From CAYZJV01 sp049310885 (lineage in GTDB: Bacteria; Spirochaetota; Spirochaetia; Sphaerochaetales; Sphaerochaetaceae), in the NCBI RefSeq assembly GCF_049310885.1, contig NZ_JBMDYO010000003.1:186001-250000 (forward strand): a DNA stretch of 64,000 nucleotides, in the 5' to 3' direction. The notes below the pieces were generated by a model. That model searched no databases. It worked only from the letters and a program-made list of their open reading frames with translations, and was not told the origin of the DNA. Shown here one piece after another: positions 1-8,944 of the stretch (positions within the stretch are counted from its first letter, which is position 1; every line of letters begins with the position of its first letter). The translations under genes and the position numbers were made by a program.

Positions 1-154
1 GGCTCCGCTACGCTCACTCCGTTTGGGAATGTGATCCACTTCGTGGCTCCGCTACGCTCACTCCGTTTGGAAATGCAAGATGTCTTTCGTTTCCTACACT
101 CGCTCGGCAATGTGGCCATGTTATGGCCCCGCTGCCCTCACTTCGTTTGGAAAT
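1..154. repeat. Degenerate direct repeats with a 26-bp core
   Basis: A 26-bp unit starting GGCTCCGCTACGCTCACTCC occurs exactly at 1-26 and 45-70. A clearly related copy with a few substitutions lies at 125-150 and a weaker, shortened one near 91-116, giving a spacing of about 40-44 bp. The array continues left of the window. A reading frame across it carries repeated residues and is not a credible gene. The function is unknown; it could be the end of an intergenic repeat family. Confidence 0.75.
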
Positions 155-214
155 CCCTCCGAACATTGTACAATGGCAGTTTAACGTGGATGCAGATACA
201 TGATAGGATAGGGG

Positions 215-1096
215 ATGTACAATTATACCATGTTGGATTCAGACTCCCTACTGGCCGCCCAATTGGATCGGTGGCACGAAAAGGGGATAGGTTCTATAGC
301 GATGGATTTCGAGGGAGAATTCAATCTCCATATCTATGGGGAACATCTCTGTCTCGTACAGATATTCGATGGCTTGGACTATTTTCTGGTAGACCCTTTT
401 ATCGTGTCTGAAAAGATGTTGAGACGACTTTTAGAGGATGAATCGCTGGAAAAGGTCATGTTCGATTGCAGCAGCGATGCTGCATTAGTTCGCAAACAGT
501 ATGGAATCACGCTCAAGCCGGTTTATGATGTGAGGGTTTCGGCAAAATTGCTCGACTTCAATGGTAACCTTAGTAGTCTGGTATCAAGGTGCCTCAATAC
601 TCCGCCAGTTACGGGAAAGAAGGGGAACCAGACCGCCAACTGGCTAAGAAGACCCTTGCAGACGAAATTGATAGAATATGCTCTAAGCGATGTGGAGCAT
701 CTGTTTGCGATTCGATCGGTTCTGGAAAAGGAGTTGAAGAATGCTGGACTTCTCGGAAAAGCCGAGGAGATGATGAAAACTGTTTCTCTCCCTAGGGGAC
801 CTGACAAGTACGGCTGGGAAAAACTGAACGGATATCGATATCTTTCTAAGGAGCAGAAGATCTATGTGAAATGGTTCTTCGAAGCCCGTGATATGCTGGC
901 ACGCAAATTGAACAAACCAGCATTCCAAGTACTTGATAAGCATGTTTTAGTAGCTATGGCAAAACAGGTACCCCAAGATGGCTCTGCGTTCCGTAGTGTC
1001 GTTTCCCATAAGAATCGGCAGATTGAGGATGACCTGATCGCTTTGCTCATGGTTGCCCGTGAAGGTGCGATCGATGAAATCGGTAGCGTACAATAG
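215..1096 (+). CDS. RNase D-like 3'-5' exonuclease with HRDC domain
   Basis: A 293-residue protein with a DEDD-type exonuclease fold. Exo I is DFEGE with Asp31 and Glu33. Exo II is the MFDCSSDAAL region near residue 88. Exo III is YALSDVEHLF, with the Tyr-x3-Asp spacing of the DEDDy branch. The C-terminal third (about 205-290) looks like an HRDC nucleic-acid-binding domain. RNase D trims the 3' ends of tRNA precursors and other structured RNAs; that role is inferred from the family. ATG 215 follows AGGA by six bases, but ATG 230 is possible and would remove five residues. The protein is shorter than E. coli RNase D (about 375 residues), consistent with one HRDC domain. It converges on the hydroxylase gene with only 17 bases between. 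Confidence 0.85.
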   Translation: MYNYTMLDSDSLLAAQLDRWHEKGIGSIAMDFEGEFNLHIYGEHLCLVQIFDGLDYFLVDPFIVSEKMLRRLLEDESLEKVMFDCSSDAALVRKQYGITLKPVYDVRVSAKLLDFNGNLSSLVSRCLNTPPVTGKKGNQTANWLRRPLQTKLIEYALSDVEHLFAIRSVLEKELKNAGLLGKAEEMMKTVSLPRGPDKYGWEKLNGYRYLSKEQKIYVKWFFEARDMLARKLNKPAFQVLDKHVLVAMAKQVPQDGSAFRSVVSHKNRQIEDDLIALLMVAREGAIDEIGSVQ

Positions 1097-1113
1097 CGCT
1101 TAGTCCTAGAGTA

Positions 1114-3675
1114 TTAGACCTTTTCCTTCCTATAGGCTGTCTTTGGCAAAGGGAGGGTTGTCCTAAATTCACCATCGAATCGGAAATAGGCATTTTGTAC
1201 TGCTGGTGCAGTAGCGATGGTGCTTAACTCTCCAATTCCCTTTGCTCCGTAGGCTTCTCTGGATACTTCATCATTCTTTACCGTGATGGTTTCGATATCA
1301 GGAGCTTCGGTTGCACGGAATAGACCTAGTGTGCCGTATTTTACTTTTGGATAGCCTCCCTCAATGGGATAGTCCTCGGTGAGCGCATACCCTAAACCCA
1401 TGACGACTCCACCCTCAACTTGACCCTCTACTGCAGTAGGATTCACCACTGTTCCTACATCAACAGCAGCTGTGACTTTTTCAACTTTTCCCTGTTCGTC
1501 CAATTGAACTACCTGTGTAGAATAGCTGTATGCAATATGACTCTTCGGGTTTGGTTTATCGGATCCCAAGGGGTCCGTGATTGCAGTGAATTCATCGTAA
1601 AATTCTTGTCCTTCCAGATCTGATAAGGATCCAGTCTTCTCTAGAGCCTCCTTAAGCTTATTCGCGACACGACGAATGGCTTCTCCGGTTATGACTGTCT
1701 GCCGAGAGGCGGTACTTGTTCCTGCATCGGGAGTACGTCTGGTATCTGCCGGTTCGCAGAAGGTCTTCTCTGGTGCAATGCCTATAGTCTCACATACGAT
1801 CTGTGTGGCTACAGTCGCCAATCCCTGACCCATGCAAGCAGCTGAGGTTCTGATATGGATAGTTCCATCTTCAACAGAGAGTGTGCATCTTCCCACATCG
1901 GGAACTCCTACTCCAAATCCACTGTTCTTGAAGGCACAGGCAATTCCTGTCCTCCCATTGGCTTCGAATATCGACTTTACCGCCAGAAGGCATTTGTCCA
2001 ATGCTGTATTCGGATCGGCGATTTGTCCGTTAGGAAGAACCTCTCCTGGTCGAATTGCATTCCTAAAGCGGATTTCCCACGGTGAGATACCTACCATATC
2101 AGCTAACAGATTTAGATTGTTTTCCATGGCAAAACAACTTTGAGTAACACCGAATCCCCTAAAAGCACCACCAGGAACATTATTCGTATATACTGCTTTT
2201 CCCACAATATCGACATCCTGGTAATTATAAGGGCCAGCCGCATGGGTGCATGCGCGTTGCAAGACAGGACCTCCCAATGATGCATACGCACCAGTATCGG
2301 AAATTAGCAGTGCTTTCATGCCAGTCAAACGACCATTCTCATCACATGCGGTGGTAAATTCCATTTCCATAGCATGTCTCTTAGGATGGATGTTTATGCT
2401 TTCTTGGCGAGAGAGCTTGACTTTGACCGGACGTTGGATATGCCATGCCATCAAAGCCGCATGGTGTTGTACACTCATATCCTCCTTGCCTCCGAATCCT
2501 CCTCCCACCAATTTTGTTTGGCAGTGGATCTTCTCCTTCGGAAGTTTGAGCATTCGGGCGATTTCCCGTTGTTCATCGAAGATAGACTGGCTTGCGGTGT
2601 AGACGAGCAGCCCATCATCTTCGGGTAAGGCAATTGCACATTCCGGTTCCATAAAAGCATGTTCGGTAAATGGGGTATGGTATGTTTTTGTGACAACGTA
2701 CTTCGATTTGGCGATAGCTGCATCAGCATCACCTCTCTTCAATCTCTCTATAGTAAGTACGTTTCCCTTTTTATGTAATTTTGGAGCATCGGGATCCATA
2801 GCCTGCTTGGTAGTGGTAACCGGTTCAAGAATCTCATAATCTACGTGTATCAGTTTGAGGATCTCTTCCAATGATTCCTGTCGCTTTGATGCAACGAGTG
2901 CTAATGCGTCCCCGATATAGCGGGTAGTGCCACCTACCGGAATGAGTACATCCCAATCATGTTCGATATGACCGATCTTGTTCTCCGGTACATCCGAGGC
3001 AAGGAGAACGGAAATCGCATCGGGATGGGCGAGAGCGGCTGAAATATCAATACTTTTTACTCTGGCGCGCGGATAGGCACTACGAAGGGCTTTTGCATGG
3101 ATTGTCCCTTCAATGACTAGATCATCCACATAGACACCTTTTCCAAGGGCTTTGTCCACGGCGTCGACTCTTCTGAACCTGCGGGACAGATGGGCGTCAT
3201 GTTCGGTATTCGGGATTTCAAGATTCTCTCGGAAAAACTTCGCAGCCATGAGGATTGCTTCTTCGATCTTGACATATCCGGTACATCGGCAGACATTTCC
3301 CCGAATAGCCTTCTTTACCTCATTTTTTGTCGGATTGTCATTCACATCTAAGAGGGCTTTCGCAGACATGATCATGCCAGGTGTACAGAATCCACACTGG
3401 ACTGCTCCTGCCTCTGCGAAGCAATGGCTGTAGACGGCCTGTTCCCTTTCAGAGAGACCCTCAATGGTAGTAACTGATCTGCCATCCATTTTCTCAGTGG
3501 TAGGGAGGCAGGATTTCATTGCCTTTCCATCTATGATGACGGTGCAGGTTCCACAAGCACCCTCGCTACAACCATCTTTGGTACCCTTCAGGCCAAGATT
3601 CTCTCGGATAAAAGGCAAGAGTTTCTTATTGATTTCAGTCTGGATACGATTTCCATTCACAAAGAATGTATACAC
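1114..3675 (-). CDS. Molybdopterin hydroxylase (xanthine dehydrogenase/aldehyde oxidase family), fused Fe-S and Mo subunits
   Basis: A single chain of about 853 residues joining the small [2Fe-2S] subunit (first 155 or so residues) to the molybdopterin-binding large subunit. One cluster is marked by DGCSEGACGTC, the other by QCGFC followed by NVCRC. The Mo domain has GGGFGGKED, GGAFRGFG and the active-site glutamate motif GAKGIGELS. No FAD subunit is fused or adjacent, the layout of Desulfovibrio aldehyde oxidoreductase rather than of classical three-part xanthine dehydrogenase. Family members hydroxylate purines, aldehydes or N-heterocycles; proximity to a nucleoside-type importer suggests a purine, by inference only. 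An upstream in-frame ATG exists at 3696, but GTG 3675 preceded by AGGGGG at six bases is preferred and gives the usual N-terminus. No cofactor-maturation genes lie nearby. Confidence 0.88.
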   Translation of the reverse strand: MYTFFVNGNRIQTEINKKLLPFIRENLGLKGTKDGCSEGACGTCTVIIDGKAMKSCLPTTEKMDGRSVTTIEGLSEREQAVYSHCFAEAGAVQCGFCTPGMIMSAKALLDVNDNPTKNEVKKAIRGNVCRCTGYVKIEEAILMAAKFFRENLEIPNTEHDAHLSRRFRRVDAVDKALGKGVYVDDLVIEGTIHAKALRSAYPRARVKSIDISAALAHPDAISVLLASDVPENKIGHIEHDWDVLIPVGGTTRYIGDALALVASKRQESLEEILKLIHVDYEILEPVTTTKQAMDPDAPKLHKKGNVLTIERLKRGDADAAIAKSKYVVTKTYHTPFTEHAFMEPECAIALPEDDGLLVYTASQSIFDEQREIARMLKLPKEKIHCQTKLVGGGFGGKEDMSVQHHAALMAWHIQRPVKVKLSRQESINIHPKRHAMEMEFTTACDENGRLTGMKALLISDTGAYASLGGPVLQRACTHAAGPYNYQDVDIVGKAVYTNNVPGGAFRGFGVTQSCFAMENNLNLLADMVGISPWEIRFRNAIRPGEVLPNGQIADPNTALDKCLLAVKSIFEANGRTGIACAFKNSGFGVGVPDVGRCTLSVEDGTIHIRTSAACMGQGLATVATQIVCETIGIAPEKTFCEPADTRRTPDAGTSTASRQTVITGEAIRRVANKLKEALEKTGSLSDLEGQEFYDEFTAITDPLGSDKPNPKSHIAYSYSTQVVQLDEQGKVEKVTAAVDVGTVVNPTAVEGQVEGGVVMGLGYALTEDYPIEGGYPKVKYGTLGLFRATEAPDIETITVKNDEVSREAYGAKGIGELSTIATAPAVQNAYFRFDGEFRTTLPLPKTAYRKEKV

Positions 3676-3870
3676 GAAGGGCCCCCTCATTAGCATGATA
3701 TACCACTAGCAAGAACTGGAAATTGAACCATGTGGCCATTTCCTTTATTCGCGATAGTGTTGTGTCAATGATTAGCCGCTTAGTACCTGCATCCCTGCGT
3801 GTTACAGAGTCTTGCTTTCGGTTATCTGCTCGCGCAGTTTCGATGCAACTGACTGTGATACTATCATCGT
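3676..3870 (-). other. Long 5' leader of the molybdenum hydroxylase gene
   Basis: About 195 bases separate the likely transcription start from GTG 3675, with no credible reading frame. The transcript contains a short hairpin near 3827-3838 (CTGC, loop, GCAG). I could not match it to a riboswitch class I know, including purine, FMN and Moco types. Confidence 0.4.
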
Positions 3871-3875
3871 CTTCA

Positions 3876-3904
3876 ATTCTATCTGAGCATTTGGTTTTGT
3901 CAAT
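3876..3904 (-). promoter_or_regulatory. Sigma-70 type promoter for the molybdenum hydroxylase gene
   Basis: On the minus strand TTGACA (3904-3899) and TAGAAT (3881-3876) are separated by 17 bases. The promoter lies just downstream of the terminator that closes the ABC operon, so the hydroxylase is probably its own transcription unit. Confidence 0.6.
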
Positions 3905-3937
3905 GTTTTTCGGTAAAAAGTGTTGCAAGAGCGTGCA

Positions 3938-3966
3938 AAACCTCCTGCCAAATAATGACAGGAGGT
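3938..3966 (-). terminator. Intrinsic terminator after the BMP-type ABC operon
   Basis: CCTCCTG (3942-3948) pairs with CAGGAGG (3960-3966) around an 11-base loop. On the minus strand the stem is followed by TTTT. It lies 22 bases past the last permease stop codon. Confidence 0.75.
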
Positions 3967-3988
3967 CCAAAAAGTAATGTTATGTAAT

Positions 3989-4933
3989 TTACGTACGCAT
4001 TTCCCGGTTGAAGGGTTTGCCGAGTGCTGTCGGTCCAGTGAGTTTTGATTTTCGCGAGAATGCCAAAACGATAATAACCAGAAGATATGGTAGCATGACC
4101 AAGAATTCGTAGGGGAAGTCGATACCTAAGCCCTGAATCGCCAGCTGCAAAGCTTGCGCCAAGGTGAACAGGAGGGCTCCTCCCATGATCTTCACTGGAT
4201 GCCAGTGTCCGAAATAGACCAAAGCGACGGCTATGAAGCCACGTCCAGCTATGATTTCGTCACTGAACATCTTCGCTTGGCAAAGGCTCAGATAGGCCCC
4301 TGCAAGTCCAGCTAACGCTCCGCCTACGGCTAGAGCCTGGAAACGGACCTTGTTCACCTGTATGCCTATTGAGTCAGCTGCCCTAGGATGGGTTCCGACT
4401 GCTCGTACCCGCAAGCCCCAGGGCGTCTTGAACAGAACATACCAACCGAGGGGTACTAGGAAAAAGGCTACATACACCATAGGATTATGGTTAAAAAAGA
4501 GCGGACCTAGTATAGGGATCTGGGAGAGCCCTGGGATAGGAGCAGTACTGATACCCGGAATACTCTGGGTTCCTCCGATGAAGTGTCTGAAGAGTGTTCC
4601 CGCGGTTCCAACACCGAACATCTGCATACCGATTCCCGCAATTCCTTGAGGAGCTCTGAAGGTAACTACCACAAGACCGAAGAAGAGCCCCAATAATGCA
4701 CCGACTCCGGTAGCTAGAAGTAATCCTAAGTAATTATATATACCCGGGACATACGCTCCTTGCCCTATGGTATAGGGAACTAACATTCCCAAGAATGCGC
4801 CCATCGCCATCATTCCTTCACACCCAAGGTTGAAGATACCTGAGCGCTGATTGAACATTTCTCCCAAGGAGGCAATGAGGAGGGCAACGGAGAAGGGGAT
4901 TCCTAGTGAAAGGATATTTACAACAAAGTTCAT
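3989..4933 (-). CDS. BMP-type ABC transporter permease 2 (nucleoside-like)
   Basis: A 314-residue, highly hydrophobic permease of the branched-chain-amino-acid/ribose superfamily, with about eight membrane segments. The conserved motif SLGEMFNQRSGIFNLGCEGM near residue 24, GIAGIGMQMFG, and the late GRGFIAVALVYFGHWHP are typical of NupQ/YufQ permeases. It is the second permease of the importer and pairs with the gene at 4930-6042, whose stop overlaps its ATG by four bases, indicating translational coupling. Family members import guanosine or other nucleosides, and in treponemes related systems carry purine nucleosides or riboflavin, so the substrate cannot be fixed from sequence. A terminator follows. 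Confidence 0.9.
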   Translation of the reverse strand: MNFVVNILSLGIPFSVALLIASLGEMFNQRSGIFNLGCEGMMAMGAFLGMLVPYTIGQGAYVPGIYNYLGLLLATGVGALLGLFFGLVVVTFRAPQGIAGIGMQMFGVGTAGTLFRHFIGGTQSIPGISTAPIPGLSQIPILGPLFFNHNPMVYVAFFLVPLGWYVLFKTPWGLRVRAVGTHPRAADSIGIQVNKVRFQALAVGGALAGLAGAYLSLCQAKMFSDEIIAGRGFIAVALVYFGHWHPVKIMGGALLFTLAQALQLAIQGLGIDFPYEFLVMLPYLLVIIVLAFSRKSKLTGPTALGKPFNREMRT

Positions 4934-6042
4934 ACCTGTACCTCCTTGGTGGAGTCTGACTTACCGAAAACCGAGTTCCATTTTGTCTCTACTCGTTGCA
5001 TGAGGTACGGATTAGCCAAGATCATCTTAGTAGCGACGATGACAAGTATGATTATACCTTGGAGAACCTGGACCATGTTCGCCGGAACACCGACCAACCG
5101 CTGGGTCATATCCGCACCATAAATGAGTAGTCCAAAGAAGAATGCTGCGGGTACGATACCAGCCGGGTGTAGTCCTCCGAATAAGGCAACAACGATACCA
5201 CTGAAGCCATAACCTGATGTAACACCTTCAATAGCCCTTCGATGAACACCTGCAATCTCGATCGATCCGGCGATACCGGCGAAAGCTCCTGAGATCATCA
5301 TTGCAATAATGAGATACTTTGGTACGTTAATCCCACCATATCTTGCCGCACGTTCTGAGGCTCCAGCTGCCCGCATCTTATAACCATAGGAGGTTTTCCA
5401 AAGGAGGAAGAAGATGATCACAGCCAAAGCCAGGGCGATGAACAGTCCACTGTGTATTCTCGTGCCTTTGATAAATCTGGTCAGATCCAAGTTTCTGGTA
5501 AGTCTCATTGATTGTGGCGTTCCACTTCCCATGGTAAGCTCCGCAGGGTCGAGCATGGGACCCCTGAGGAAGAATGTATAGAGCTGGGCTGCTATATAGT
5601 TCAACATCACCGTGGATAGTAGTTCACTTACCTCTAATTTCGCTTTCAGGAAACCAGGAATAAAACCCCATGCAGCTCCTCCGATCGCGCCGGCAAGTAT
5701 GGCAAATGGTATGAGAACTCCACTCGGTAGGTTTGGAAAAGCCAAGGCAAGGGCTGTAGTGGTTAGAATACCTATTGCCATCTGGCCTTCTGCTCCAATA
5801 TTGATGATACCACTTCTGTAGGCGACAGTGATTCCGAGGGCTATGATGGTAAGCGGTACCATGCGCAACAATACCTCGGTAACACCGATTTTATTTTTCA
5901 ATGGTTCGGTCAGAATGACCAAGTAGGTCTTAAACACATCCGCGCCGATTGCCCAAAGGATAACTGCTCCCAAGAGCATGGCTGTGATGACGGCTAGGAT
6001 GATGACCCCAATCCTGTACCCTGTTTTAAATCTCTTCGTCAT
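4930..6042 (-). CDS. BMP-type ABC transporter permease 1 (nucleoside-like)
   Basis: A 370-residue permease of the NupP/YufP type. It has an N-terminal membrane segment, then the diagnostic ITVAYRSGIINIGAEGQMAI, VMLNYIAAQLYTFFLRGPM, and near the end SGIVVALFGGLHPAGIVPAA. It forms the inner-membrane channel together with the smaller permease downstream. Its start overlaps the ATPase stop by 17 bases, so the three import genes are translated as a block. The substrate is inferred to be a nucleoside or similar heterocycle, because the cognate binding protein is of the BMP family. Confidence 0.9.
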   Translation of the reverse strand: MTKRFKTGYRIGVIILAVITAMLLGAVILWAIGADVFKTYLVILTEPLKNKIGVTEVLLRMVPLTIIALGITVAYRSGIINIGAEGQMAIGILTTTALALAFPNLPSGVLIPFAILAGAIGGAAWGFIPGFLKAKLEVSELLSTVMLNYIAAQLYTFFLRGPMLDPAELTMGSGTPQSMRLTRNLDLTRFIKGTRIHSGLFIALALAVIIFFLLWKTSYGYKMRAAGASERAARYGGINVPKYLIIAMMISGAFAGIAGSIEIAGVHRRAIEGVTSGYGFSGIVVALFGGLHPAGIVPAAFFFGLLIYGADMTQRLVGVPANMVQVLQGIIILVIVATKMILANPYLMQRVETKWNSVFGKSDSTKEVQV

Positions 6043-7564
6043 CTTTGACTCCTGCCATGAGAATGCCTAGTCTGCGTCGACTGGCTTCGCTACTGGGAAT
6101 AACCTTTTGGATCTTCCCTTTGAAAATTACTGCCACCTGATCAGAGAGGTTAGTGATCTCTTCCAGTTCTTCTGATATGAGGAGAATTCCCACGCCTTCG
6201 TTTCTCAATTTGAGCAATTGGTTGTGGATGAATTCAGCCGCACCCATATCGAGCCCTCTTGTAGGATATACAGCCACAAGAAATTTTGGGCCTCTGGAGA
6301 TTTCGCGTGCCAGAATAACCTTTTGGATATTTCCTCCCGAAAGCGATCCTGCTGACACTTCAATATTCGGACTTCGGATATCGAAATCTTGACGTAATTT
6401 TTCGGCCATCTGGTCAATTACCTTATTCTTTAAAAAGGAATTTTTGCTGTAAGTCTCCGATTCGGTGTCCTTAAGGATGAAGTTCTCCTTCATGGAGAAG
6501 GAGGGTACTATGCCTTCTGTGTTTCGCTCTTCCGGGACATATCCCATGCCCGCTTTGATTACCTGTGCTGGATTGAAGTTTGCAATATCTATTCCATCAA
6601 AAATAATTTGACCGGACTCAACACCTCTGAGGCCATTGATGGCTTCAGCGAGTTCCCGTTGTCCATTCCCTGAGACACCAGCCAATCCAACAATCTCTCC
6701 TTTACATACATAAAGAGAGAGGTCGTCAAGTGCCAAGAACCCCCGGTCACTCTTGACCTTAAGGTTCCTCATCTGAAGCATAGGCCCCAAGGTACAGGCT
6801 GGAGCATCGTTGTGGGGAAGGACTACCTCATGGCCAGTCATGAGAGCGGCAATATCGCTTGATGAGTGGTCTATGGTATTGCCTTGGAATACTACTTTCC
6901 CATGGCGCAGGATAGCTACCTTACTAGAGAGATCCTTTACCTCTTGAAGCTTATGGCTGATGAAGATGATGGAAAGTTCTCCAGACATATTTTTCAAAAG
7001 TGCGATAAGGTCATCGGTCTCCTGAGGTGTCAGAGCGCTGGTAGGTTCATCGAGAATAAGGAACCGGGCGCCGAGGCAGAGCGTCTTCACTAATTCTACT
7101 CTCTGTTGTTCACCGACAGAAAGTTGCCATATGTAGGCATCTGGATCAACGACTAGGCCATATTGGGTTGCTACATCCTCTATTCGCTTGCGAACCATGA
7201 GCAAGTCAAGTTTCCATGGTTTCCACGCTTGCTTGAATCCTAAGGCGATATTTTCCAGGACCGTCATATTCGGTACCAACATATATTGCTGGTGTACCAT
7301 GCCGATTCCATAGGAAAAAGCATCATTGGGAGATCGGAAATGGACCTCCTCGTTGTTGATGAAAAGCTTCCCTTCATCTGGATGATACAATCCCATTAGG
7401 ATGTTCATGAGGGTCGTCTTTCCGGCACCATTCTCACCGACAAGAGCAAGAACTTCACCCTTTCCGATTTCCAATGAGATATCGTCACAGGCCAAGACTC
7501 CAGGGAATCGTTTAGTGATGTGCTCGATCCTCAAGTTGTCGATGGCTTTCGTCAACTGTTGCAT
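6026..7564 (-). CDS. BMP-type ABC transporter ATP-binding protein (duplicated ATPase)
   Basis: About 512 residues with two ABC ATPase halves, as in RbsA and NupO. The first half has Walker A GENGAGKTTLMN, signature LSVGEQQRVE and Walker B FLILDEPTSAL. The second half has a degenerate Walker A (GVSGNGQREL) and the signature LSGGNIQKV, normal for this class. An in-frame start 12 codons upstream exists, but ATG 7564 is preceded by GGAGG at six bases and is preferred. It energises the two permeases encoded just downstream. A hairpin with a T-run separates it from the binding-protein gene, so it is probably expressed below that gene. Confidence 0.92.
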   Translation of the reverse strand: MQQLTKAIDNLRIEHITKRFPGVLACDDISLEIGKGEVLALVGENGAGKTTLMNILMGLYHPDEGKLFINNEEVHFRSPNDAFSYGIGMVHQQYMLVPNMTVLENIALGFKQAWKPWKLDLLMVRKRIEDVATQYGLVVDPDAYIWQLSVGEQQRVELVKTLCLGARFLILDEPTSALTPQETDDLIALLKNMSGELSIIFISHKLQEVKDLSSKVAILRHGKVVFQGNTIDHSSSDIAALMTGHEVVLPHNDAPACTLGPMLQMRNLKVKSDRGFLALDDLSLYVCKGEIVGLAGVSGNGQRELAEAINGLRGVESGQIIFDGIDIANFNPAQVIKAGMGYVPEERNTEGIVPSFSMKENFILKDTESETYSKNSFLKNKVIDQMAEKLRQDFDIRSPNIEVSAGSLSGGNIQKVILAREISRGPKFLVAVYPTRGLDMGAAEFIHNQLLKLRNEGVGILLISEELEEITNLSDQVAVIFKGKIQKVIPSSEASRRRLGILMAGVKDDEEI

Positions 7565-7598
7565 GCAGGGCCTCCAATTCGGTCCTTGAGATACATTC

Positions 7599-7642
7599 AA
7601 AAAATTCCTGCACGTCGATGTGTCTCACCGCCATGCAGGAAT
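7599..7642 (-). terminator. Attenuating terminator between binding protein and ATPase genes
   Basis: ATTCCTGCA (7604-7612) and TGCAGGAAT (7634-7642) form a 9-bp stem with a 21-base loop. On the minus strand it is followed directly by TTTTTT. Its place inside the operon suggests partial termination that leaves the binding protein in excess. Confidence 0.75.
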
Positions 7643-7673
7643 ATGTTCATAACATTACCGTCCTGAAGCGCTC

Positions 7674-8699
7674 TTAGTTGTATTTGACGCTACTCCAGTT
7701 CACGACAGAAGAATGTCCTGCCTGAGCTTTGAAAGCGGAAAGGGCTTCATTTACCTTTGCTTCGATTTCAGGAGTGATCCTCGATTTGGTCGCTTCATTA
7801 AATTTGAAGATGAATCCATCGTTGTTGAAGTTCATCGGAATGTTCTCGCCACCAAGGATTCCTGCATCCAACTTGTCTACGAGTGTATTGATAACGGCAG
7901 CGTAGTTGTAGGAAGATGCGGAGAGGACTTTATAGCCTTCGGGAATACCGATCTGAGCAAGGTCCTGGCCAACCCACCAGATTTCATCATCGGGATAATC
8001 GGCTACAGCGCGCAATCCACCGAGTGCCTGCTGTGAAGATCCTGTGAGGATGTCTGCTCCACTGCGGATCTGGGATTGGGCTACTTCGGTTGCCTTTACG
8101 AAATCTGAGAAACTACCGGTATGGGCTACCATAACATTGGCGGAAGGATTGACTTCCTGTACACCAAGGACGAAACCACGGTTGTAACGAGCAGCATCAC
8201 CACCATCAACAGGACCAATCAGTCCAATGGTGTTGGATTTGGTAAGCATTCCGGCAATTAAGCCATTGAGGTAGCCGGTTTCCTCACTCTCGGGCATGTA
8301 GGAGAATACATTGTCACCAACGATCTCAGAACTGGTTCCGAATGCAAAAGAAATTTCCGGATACTCGGCAGCCATTTCGGTAATAAGATTTTTATACTGT
8401 GCACCGTGGCCGATAATGATGTCGTATCCCTGGCCTGCGTACTGCAGAACTGCGGAACCGGCATCGACCGGCTTCATTTTCTCACTGTAGCTATACTCGA
8501 TGCGGCCTGGATTCTGTTCCATGGCGAGCGTGATACCATCGTGCATTGCTTGGCACCAGCCCTTGTCATCGATGGTGTTCTCAATAATGAGAGCAATTTT
8601 GATAACATCGCTATCAACCTCTTCTTCGGCGGCTCCTTGGGCAAATGCCATGGTGGCTACCATTGAGATCATCAATACGAGGATTAGAAACTTCTTCAT
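7674..8699 (-). CDS. BMP family periplasmic substrate-binding protein (nucleoside-like)
   Basis: A 341-residue protein with a signal peptide (MKKFLILVLMISMVATMAFA) followed by QGAAEEE; there is no lipobox cysteine. The mature part has BMP-family landmarks: DKGWCQAMHDG, GHGAQYKNLI, AFGTSSEIVGDNVFSY, GLIGPVDGGDAARYNRGF and VADYPDDEIWWVGQD. It is the receptor for the NupOPQ-like importer downstream. BMP proteins bind purine nucleosides, riboflavin or related ligands; ligand identity is not resolved here. ATG 8699 has AAGGAG upstream; the open frame extends 21 codons further, but that part is not signal-like. A strong promoter precedes it. Confidence 0.9.
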   Translation of the reverse strand: MKKFLILVLMISMVATMAFAQGAAEEEVDSDVIKIALIIENTIDDKGWCQAMHDGITLAMEQNPGRIEYSYSEKMKPVDAGSAVLQYAGQGYDIIIGHGAQYKNLITEMAAEYPEISFAFGTSSEIVGDNVFSYMPESEETGYLNGLIAGMLTKSNTIGLIGPVDGGDAARYNRGFVLGVQEVNPSANVMVAHTGSFSDFVKATEVAQSQIRSGADILTGSSQQALGGLRAVADYPDDEIWWVGQDLAQIGIPEGYKVLSASSYNYAAVINTLVDKLDAGILGGENIPMNFNNDGFIFKFNEATKSRITPEIEAKVNEALSAFKAQAGHSSVVNWSSVKYN

Positions 8700-8775
8700 G
8701 TTCAGTTCTCCTTGTGTGGTGTGATGCAAACTTGGATCACTCTCTAGTAAAAATGTCCACAAGCTTGTCCGTTTC

Positions 8776-8805
8776 AGTATACAAGCTGTTGCAGAGTGTT
8801 GTCAA
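8776..8805 (-). promoter_or_regulatory. Promoter of the BMP-type ABC operon
   Basis: On the minus strand TTGACA (8805-8800) and TATACT (8781-8776) are 18 bases apart, about 70 bases before the ATG. The rest of the 245-base gap up to the kinase stop is AT-rich, with no further feature I can support. Confidence 0.65.
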
Positions 8806-8944
8806 AGATAATCGATTGTAAATTATCGGAATTTTGTTGTCATTTTTTTGCTTTAGCGCAGTGTTAGATGTGCAAATTTAACCTTACCGTAATATATCGA
8901 TATGAAATTACTTAATTAATAAAGGTAAACAAGTTGCAACAATT

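Noticed and set aside
1..154. CRISPR array
   Set aside because: Copies decay quickly, the spacing is too short and spacers are not distinct; no cas genes nearby.
31..411. Open frame of 126 codons at the left edge
   Set aside because: It is made largely of the direct repeats and then overlaps the RNase D-like gene in another frame; residues repeat with the DNA unit and no family is recognisable.
3676..3870. Possible purine, FMN or molybdenum-cofactor riboswitch
   Set aside because: The leader is long enough, but I could not find the conserved cores of these classes. Kept only as a long leader.
3635..3970. Open frame of 111 codons on the minus strand in the leader of the molybdenum hydroxylase
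   Set aside because: It spans the terminator and promoter, has no ribosome-binding site or recognisable family, and overlaps the hydroxylase start.
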